Part shown: one piece after another, positions 7,537 to 11,853 of the stretch | Numbering within the stretch: the first letter of the stretch is position 1 | How the letters are laid out: every line of letters starts with the position of its first letter | Assembly (NCBI GenBank): GCA_021796135.1 | Contig: JAJYOQ010000088.1 | Coordinates: 1-11,853 of the forward strand | Direction of reading: 5' to 3' | Length of the DNA: 11,853 bases | Source of the DNA: Bacteroidota bacterium | GTDB taxonomy: Bacteria; Bacteroidota; Ignavibacteria; Ignavibacteriales; Ignavibacteriaceae | Translations under genes and position numbers: made by a program | The notes under the pieces: model-generated | The model's input: only the letters and a program-made list of their open reading frames with translations | The model's database searches: none | Told to the model about the DNA's origin: nothing

Positions 7537-9069
7537 TTGAATTATAAATCCATACATAAAATCCCGATTGCCGTTATAGCTTTTTTAGGTTTCGGCATTA
7601 TTCTGTTTCTGTCCAGTCTATACGGAATTGGCTTATTATCTGATTCTGTGTATTATGTCTCGGTCGCCCGTCATATTGCGGATGGTACAGGTTTCGTGGG
7701 ATATGACGGTTATAATTACATCCTCCAGCCGCCTTTATATCCCTTTATTCTGGCAATTGTAAAAATATTGTCCGGTGTTGATCCGTTGATTTCAGCCGGA
7801 TATATTAATGCTTTACTATTCGGACTTGTAATCTTTCTCTCCGGTTTATCACTTTTGAAGATTTTGAATTCGTTTCCGCTAGCTATTATTGGGTCTATCT
7901 CGATTCTCATCTCTTTCGTTTTTATCCAGATTTTTTTATTGGCTTTATCTGAATCTTTATTCATTTTACTTGTGCTGCTTTATCTGCTTGCCATTTATAA
8001 GTATAAGGAAAAGGGAAGTGTTACACATCTAGTTTATTTATCTATATCGGTCAGTTTAGCTTGTCTTACCCGTTATGTGGGAATTATTTTAATTCTTACG
8101 GGCTTCCTAAGTATAATGCTTTGGGGTAATGGAAATTTAAAAAAGAAATTGCTGCATCTTTTAATCTTTGTTTCGATTTCAATTTCTCCTGCTGCTGTGT
8201 GGATAATGAGAAACTTCCTGACTTCCGGCTCTTTTGTCGGACAGCGTGCTGCATCATCTTATAATTTCACGGATAATTTAATGTTCTTTTTTAATTCTGT
8301 GTTTAGATGGTTTATGCCTTTCCAAATTAAATTGCCGCAATTAGCTTTCATCATGTTCATAATGACTGTCTTTATTCTGATTATTTTATTATTAATTTAT
8401 AAATCGGGCAGAATGAATATGGTAATTGACCGTTTTGGTCCGATTGTCCTTTTAGTAATTTTGTATTCGGCTTTTATTGTTATTTCTTCCACTACTACTG
8501 CTTACGATAAAATTGCTAACAGATTATTGTCTCCGGTTTTTGTGCCGGTGACGTTTTTAATTTTAATCTTTATCGATTATTTACTTTTATGGTTCAAAAA
8601 ATTTCCATATCATAAAATTATTTCTTTCCTGTTACTGCTTGCTTTAGTTTATTGGCTAAAGTACCCATTAATGGAATCCATTTATCACGTTAAAGAATAT
8701 TCAAAACATTCGGGGCTGGTGTTCGGTCGTGAGAAATGGAAGGATAATTCCATAATTAATTTTCTAAATAATAATAGATCAATTACAGGTTATTCCTTTT
8801 TTAGCAATGTACCTGAAGTTGTTTATTTGTATGCTGACAGGGAAACTAAATGGAGTCCGGCAAGAACTTTTTATAATTCGCCTCAACTTTTGACCTTAAA
8901 TAGCGGCTCGGGAAATATTTGGAATGGTAATAATAAAATTTGCCTCGTTTGGTTTAATAATATTGACCGGAAATTTCTATTTTCTTTGGATGAGTTAAAA
9001 GAATTCGCTGTTATGAAAAAGGTCTTCCAAAGCAAAGATGGTGAGATATATACTTTTGAAATAAAATGA
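7537..9069 (+). CDS. GT-C type integral membrane glycosyltransferase (PMT/ArnT-like)
   Basis: The protein has 510 aa and about ten or more hydrophobic helices through residue 380, followed by a soluble C-terminal part of about 110-130 residues. The first periplasmic loop carries SDSVYYVSVARHIADG (35-50), with D36 in the place of the catalytic acidic residue of GT-C enzymes, followed by the QPPLYP motif (64-69). LTRYVG (177-182) and NRLLSPV (328-334) are further marks of the PMT_2/GT39-like group. These enzymes move a sugar from a polyprenyl-phosphate carrier to a lipid, glycan or protein on the outer face of the inner membrane; the acceptor here cannot be told. The start is TTG at 7537: an in-frame stop at 7525-7527 rules out anything further upstream, and there is no in-frame ATG until about residue 194, past several helices. 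No clear ribosome binding site is seen. The polysaccharide export genes downstream suggest a role in surface glycan assembly. Family assignment is good; substrate is unknown. Confidence 0.82.
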   Translation: MNYKSIHKIPIAVIAFLGFGIILFLSSLYGIGLLSDSVYYVSVARHIADGTGFVGYDGYNYILQPPLYPFILAIVKILSGVDPLISAGYINALLFGLVIFLSGLSLLKILNSFPLAIIGSISILISFVFIQIFLLALSESLFILLVLLYLLAIYKYKEKGSVTHLVYLSISVSLACLTRYVGIILILTGFLSIMLWGNGNLKKKLLHLLIFVSISISPAAVWIMRNFLTSGSFVGQRAASSYNFTDNLMFFFNSVFRWFMPFQIKLPQLAFIMFIMTVFILIILLLIYKSGRMNMVIDRFGPIVLLVILYSAFIVISSTTTAYDKIANRLLSPVFVPVTFLILIFIDYLLLWFKKFPYHKIISFLLLLALVYWLKYPLMESIYHVKEYSKHSGLVFGREKWKDNSIINFLNNNRSITGYSFFSNVPEVVYLYADRETKWSPARTFYNSPQLLTLNSGSGNIWNGNNKICLVWFNNIDRKFLFSLDELKEFAVMKKVFQSKDGEIYTFEIK

Positions 9070-9146
9070 TGCCGGTCTTTTCTCTTTATTTCCCTATACG
9101 TTTATTTTTAATTAAATTTAAGATGTAAAAACAATAAAAAGATGTT

Positions 9147-10010
9147 ATGGTTTATTTTTGGGCTAAAGAATCACTAAAACTTATCAAAAGAGCTAAATCT
9201 TCTTTTGTCCTATCGCTGATTTCTATCAGTATTTCGGTTACCCTAATATCTGCTTCTCTTTTAACAATCAGAGCTTCCGATCAGCTGCAAAATAATCTGA
9301 AACAAAACATTAATATCAATATATTCCTTAAAGATTCACTTTCTACCGGTTCAATTCAGCAAATTAAATCTTCTATTCAAAAAAATAAATTCATTCGCAC
9401 AATTGACTACATCAGCAAGGAACAGGCTGCTAATAATTTTATAAAACAAACCGGCGAAGATTTTAGAAAATTGCTTGATTATAATCCGCTGCCCTCATCT
9501 TTTACAATTACTTTGAAGGGAAACTTTGTAAATAAAGATTCTCTTTCTAAAATTACGTCATCGTTGTCGAAAATTAACGGGGTGGACGAGGTAGTTTTCC
9601 AGCAGGAGTTCATTTACAAAATCTTAAAATACCTTTCCAACATTAAAAAATATGTTTTTGCTATTACTTTTATTTTGCTATTCATCTCAATTTATATAGT
9701 ATATAGTACGGTAAAACTTATAGTAAATGCAAAATATGAGGAAATGGAAACGATGAAATTAGTCGGGGCTAAACTTTCAACTATCAAAATACCGATTATT
9801 CTTAACTGTATTTTTACCGGCTTTTTATCAGGTGCCATTGTGCTTATCTTTTTTAAAATAATTGAGTCTTACTTTCATAACATTTTACCCCTTAATGAGG
9901 TTCTTGGTCGTTATAATATTTATTATGCTGCTGTGGTAATTTCTATAGGACCATTATTGGGCTTATTTGTAAGCGTCTTGACCCTTAGAAAAATAACTTT
10001 AAGGATTTGA
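9147..10010 (+). CDS. ftsX: Cell division protein FtsX (permease-like)
   Basis: The length of 287 aa and the topology are normal for FtsX: a cytoplasmic N-terminus; helix 1 about 20-42; an extracytoplasmic domain about 43-167 with the family motif NPLPSSF (113-119); helix 2 about 168-190; a cytoplasmic loop with EEMETMKLVGA (198-208), the region that contacts the ATPase; and helices 3 (about 215-237) and 4 (about 258-281). FtsX pairs with the ATPase FtsE to control septal peptidoglycan hydrolases through its extracytoplasmic domain. FtsE is not next to it here, unlike in many proteobacteria. The ATG at 9147 has only a weak A-rich/AAAAG upstream signal. The gene lies 77 nt after the glycosyltransferase and 33 nt before the export gene, so it probably shares a transcript with the latter. 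Other ABC permeases of the MacB/FtsX fold were considered, but length and motifs favour FtsX. Confidence 0.88.
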   Translation: MVYFWAKESLKLIKRAKSSFVLSLISISISVTLISASLLTIRASDQLQNNLKQNININIFLKDSLSTGSIQQIKSSIQKNKFIRTIDYISKEQAANNFIKQTGEDFRKLLDYNPLPSSFTITLKGNFVNKDSLSKITSSLSKINGVDEVVFQQEFIYKILKYLSNIKKYVFAITFILLFISIYIVYSTVKLIVNAKYEEMETMKLVGAKLSTIKIPIILNCIFTGFLSGAIVLIFFKIIESYFHNILPLNEVLGRYNIYYAAVVISIGPLLGLFVSVLTLRKITLRI

Positions 10011-10043
10011 AGTATATATTAGTTTTACTAATTTTGAGTAATA

Positions 10044-11678
10044 ATGTCGTTTAACTTTAGATATATAAGAATTGGGCTGAACCGAAAATTGAGATTTATT
10101 ACAATCTTAATCGCTTTCCTTTTTAGTGGGGGGAGTTTACTATTCTCTCAGAATTTACCTAATTATCAGGAAAGAGATTCCTTACTTATCAGGGATTCTT
10201 TAAATGTACAGAATTTTATTACTTCCGCAAGCGACGGAAGTATAAATCCCGATGAATATATTGTTGGTCCGGGCGATAGATTGTTCATATCTATCAGCGG
10301 TATACGCGAAGCTGATTATTCCTTACAGATTAATCAAGAGGGAAGTGTTATTATTCCAAAAATTGGATTAATAAATCTTAGCAATAATTCTTTGACCGCA
10401 GCTAAGGAGAAAATCCGTTCTGCTATAAATAATTATTTTAAAAATGTCGATATATTTATTTCTCTGATTGAATTGAAGAGAATAAAAGTTTCTTTACTGG
10501 GTGATGTGAAAAATGCATCGACCTTTATTTTACCCGGGAATGCAAGACTTATGGACTTAATCGCTTCTTCTCAAGGTTTAAGAAAAACTTCTGACATTCG
10601 CAATATTGAGATCGTTCATATAAACGGTTCCAAAAAGAAATATGACTTATTATCTTTTTTAAGGTTTGCAGATAAAACCGACAATCCTATTCTGCAGGAG
10701 GGCGATGCTGTAATAGTTGATAAAGTCGATAAGATTGTTACTATTGAAGGAGAGGTCAAGTATCCCGGAATCTATGAATTTGTTCCCGGAGAGTCTGCCG
10801 AAAACTTAATTAAAATTGCAGGCGGTTTTTTAAGCAGGGCGAGAACTGATACGATTGAAATTGTTAGGTTCGATGATCAGAAACGAAATCAAAAGAGTTT
10901 TTACTATTCAAATGATGAGCTGATTTCGAATAATATTTTATTGGAAAATAATGATCAAATTTTCATACGACGGCTGCCTTATTACTATATATATAGATAT
11001 GTTGAGTTAAGGGGCTGGATAAAATATCCGGGTTTCTATAAAATTACTGAAGGCAAATCTACTTTAAAAGAAATAATTAATGAAGCCGGGGGTTTTCAGA
11101 AAAATGCTTCTTTAGAGGATGCTGCTTTGACCCGTACTATGGGCACGGTTGAATATGATCCTGAATACGAAAGGATAAAGCAGATTCCCCGTAAGGATAT
11201 GACCGACGATGAGTATGATTATTTTAAAGCTAAATCTCGTGAAAGAGCCGGCAGAGTTGACGTAAATTTTGTTGATCTGTTTAGAAAGAATGATGAATCA
11301 GATGACATTATCTTGAAAAAAGGGGATGTTATAGATGTACCCGAAGCTAAAAATTATATTACGTTAATCGGTCAGGTAGTAAACCCCGGTAATATAATAT
11401 ATGATAAAAAATTAAAAGTGAATGATTACATAAGATTAGCCGGCGGGTTCGGCTGGCGCGCCAAAGAAAATGATGTTAGAGTTGTGAGAGCAAATACCGG
11501 TGAATGGCTCTATGCTTCAAATGAGACATCATTAAATCCCGGAGATGAAATATGGGTACCGGAAAATCCTCCAGGTCCTAAATTTTGGGATGTGTTCACC
11601 ACATCTCTCCAAGTCGTAGGTGAAGTCGCATCTGTCATTGCTGCGACGGTCGCAATTATCGTTGCAACAAGGAAATAA
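10044..11678 (+). CDS. Polysaccharide export outer-membrane protein, Wza/BexD-like with four SLBB repeats
   Basis: The protein has 544 aa, longer than E. coli Wza. It has a signal peptide with a long basic n-region (1-18), a hydrophobic core about 18-34, and likely cleavage before Q36. The poly-export domain is at about 66-145 (YIVGPGDRLFISISG, GSVIIPKIG). Four SLBB units follow at about 148-225, 231-310, 319-430 and 438-505, each starting with a GxVxxPG-like turn (GDVKNAS, GEVKYPG, GWIKYPG, GQVVNPG) and leading to an A/SGG(F) or SSQG end. The third contains a charged insert (about 367-420). The C-terminus ends in a helix of about 23 mostly hydrophobic residues (519-541) and RK, where Wza has its amphipathic outer-membrane helix. 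I see no cysteine, so unlike E. coli Wza it is not a lipoprotein. It would form the periplasmic/outer-membrane channel for capsule, exopolysaccharide or O-antigen export with the chain-length protein encoded next. ATG at 10044 is the start; TTG at 10089 would give a shorter n-region. Confidence 0.92.
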   Translation: MSFNFRYIRIGLNRKLRFITILIAFLFSGGSLLFSQNLPNYQERDSLLIRDSLNVQNFITSASDGSINPDEYIVGPGDRLFISISGIREADYSLQINQEGSVIIPKIGLINLSNNSLTAAKEKIRSAINNYFKNVDIFISLIELKRIKVSLLGDVKNASTFILPGNARLMDLIASSQGLRKTSDIRNIEIVHINGSKKKYDLLSFLRFADKTDNPILQEGDAVIVDKVDKIVTIEGEVKYPGIYEFVPGESAENLIKIAGGFLSRARTDTIEIVRFDDQKRNQKSFYYSNDELISNNILLENNDQIFIRRLPYYYIYRYVELRGWIKYPGFYKITEGKSTLKEIINEAGGFQKNASLEDAALTRTMGTVEYDPEYERIKQIPRKDMTDDEYDYFKAKSRERAGRVDVNFVDLFRKNDESDDIILKKGDVIDVPEAKNYITLIGQVVNPGNIIYDKKLKVNDYIRLAGGFGWRAKENDVRVVRANTGEWLYASNETSLNPGDEIWVPENPPGPKFWDVFTTSLQVVGEVASVIAATVAIIVATRK

Positions 11679-11680
11679 AA

Positions 11681-11853
11681 TTGAATTACCACGATATATT
11701 AAATATTATTCTTGCAAATAGAAGATCGATTTTCCGGGTTACTATTTTCGGGACGATTTTCCTTTTCCTAATACTTTGGCTTGTTTATCCTTTAAGTTAT
11801 AATGCCTCAGTCACAATTTTACCTCCGGATGAAAAATCGAATCTTTCCGGAGT
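11681..11853 (+). CDS. Wzz/GumC-type polysaccharide co-polymerase, 5' part only
   Basis: Fifty-seven complete codons are visible before the right edge. The start is TTG at 11681, with AAGGA at 11669-11673 placed 7 nt upstream inside the end of the previous gene. Only 2 nt separate the two reading frames, which suggests translational coupling. The visible part has the classic Wzz N-terminus: a short cytoplasmic segment with DILNIILANRRSIFR (5-19), a membrane helix at about 20-40, then YNASVTILPPDEKSN at the start of the periplasmic domain (the xxYxAxxxIxP pattern). Such proteins set chain length and link the inner-membrane polymerase to the Wza-type export channel. The missing C-terminus decides whether it carries a tyrosine-kinase domain (Wzc-like) or only a second membrane helix (Wzz-like). 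Confidence 0.85.
   Translation, partial: MNYHDILNIILANRRSIFRVTIFGTIFLFLILWLVYPLSYNASVTILPPDEKSNLSG

Noticed and set aside
10018..10035. ATTAGT-TTT-ACTAAT hairpin followed by TTT between ftsX and the export gene, possible terminator
   Set aside because: The stem has only six pairs, four of them A-T, and the T run is three bases. It is too weak for a terminator and the genes are only 33 nt apart.
11454..11463. 10-bp G+C-rich palindrome TGGCGCGCCA in an AT-rich gene
   Set aside because: It is inside a conserved coding stretch (GWRAK) and occurs once. No partner site or regulatory context is visible, so it is probably coincidence.

Overview
The window is AT-rich DNA, by eye about one third G+C. 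It most resembles the Bacteroidota/Ignavibacteriota (Chlorobi-related) lineage. The evidence is the style of the large multi-PAS histidine kinases (H-box SIIAHDLRSPF), an FtsX with the NPLPSSF and METMKLVGA signatures, and -10 regions reading TATATTTG, which fits the Bacteroidota -7 consensus TAnnTTTG. This placement is inference, because there is no rRNA or other marker gene.

Left half, minus strand (1-7100). From high to low coordinates there is a hybrid sensor kinase (4131-7100; two membrane helices, four PAS domains, HisKA, HATPase, receiver), then a second sensor kinase (585-4010; CHASE sensor between two membrane helices, four PAS domains, HisKA, HATPase, no receiver), then the 5' part of a small secreted protein of unknown function (1-395) that runs off the left edge. 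No DNA-binding response regulator, Hpt protein or effector lies beside the kinases, so their output is unknown. The first 29 bases of the window are a perfect inverted copy of bases 163-191 inside the secreted-protein gene. This is either a real local inversion or a fold-back assembly artefact, and it makes the last visible residues of that protein suspect.

Divergent region (7101-7320). This holds a weak dyad and a TATATTTG element reading towards the hybrid kinase. It also holds the strong ribosome binding site of a 41-residue, very lysine-rich protein (7321-7446) too short for ordinary gene finding.

Right half, plus strand (7321-11853). After the small basic protein come a GT-C type membrane glycosyltransferase (7537-9069, TTG start), ftsX (9147-10010), a Wza/Wzb-type polysaccharide export protein with four SLBB repeats (10044-11678), and the start of a Wzz/GumC-type chain-length/co-polymerase protein (from 11681, TTG start, cut by the right edge). 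The last three are closely spaced and probably co-transcribed. They look like the start of an exopolysaccharide or O-antigen export locus. FtsX has no FtsE partner here.

I see no RNA genes, CRISPR arrays, insertion sequences or phage genes. No previously undescribed system is convincingly present. The best leads are the edge inverted repeat, the small basic protein, the paired multi-PAS kinases without a partner regulator, and the ftsX-export arrangement.
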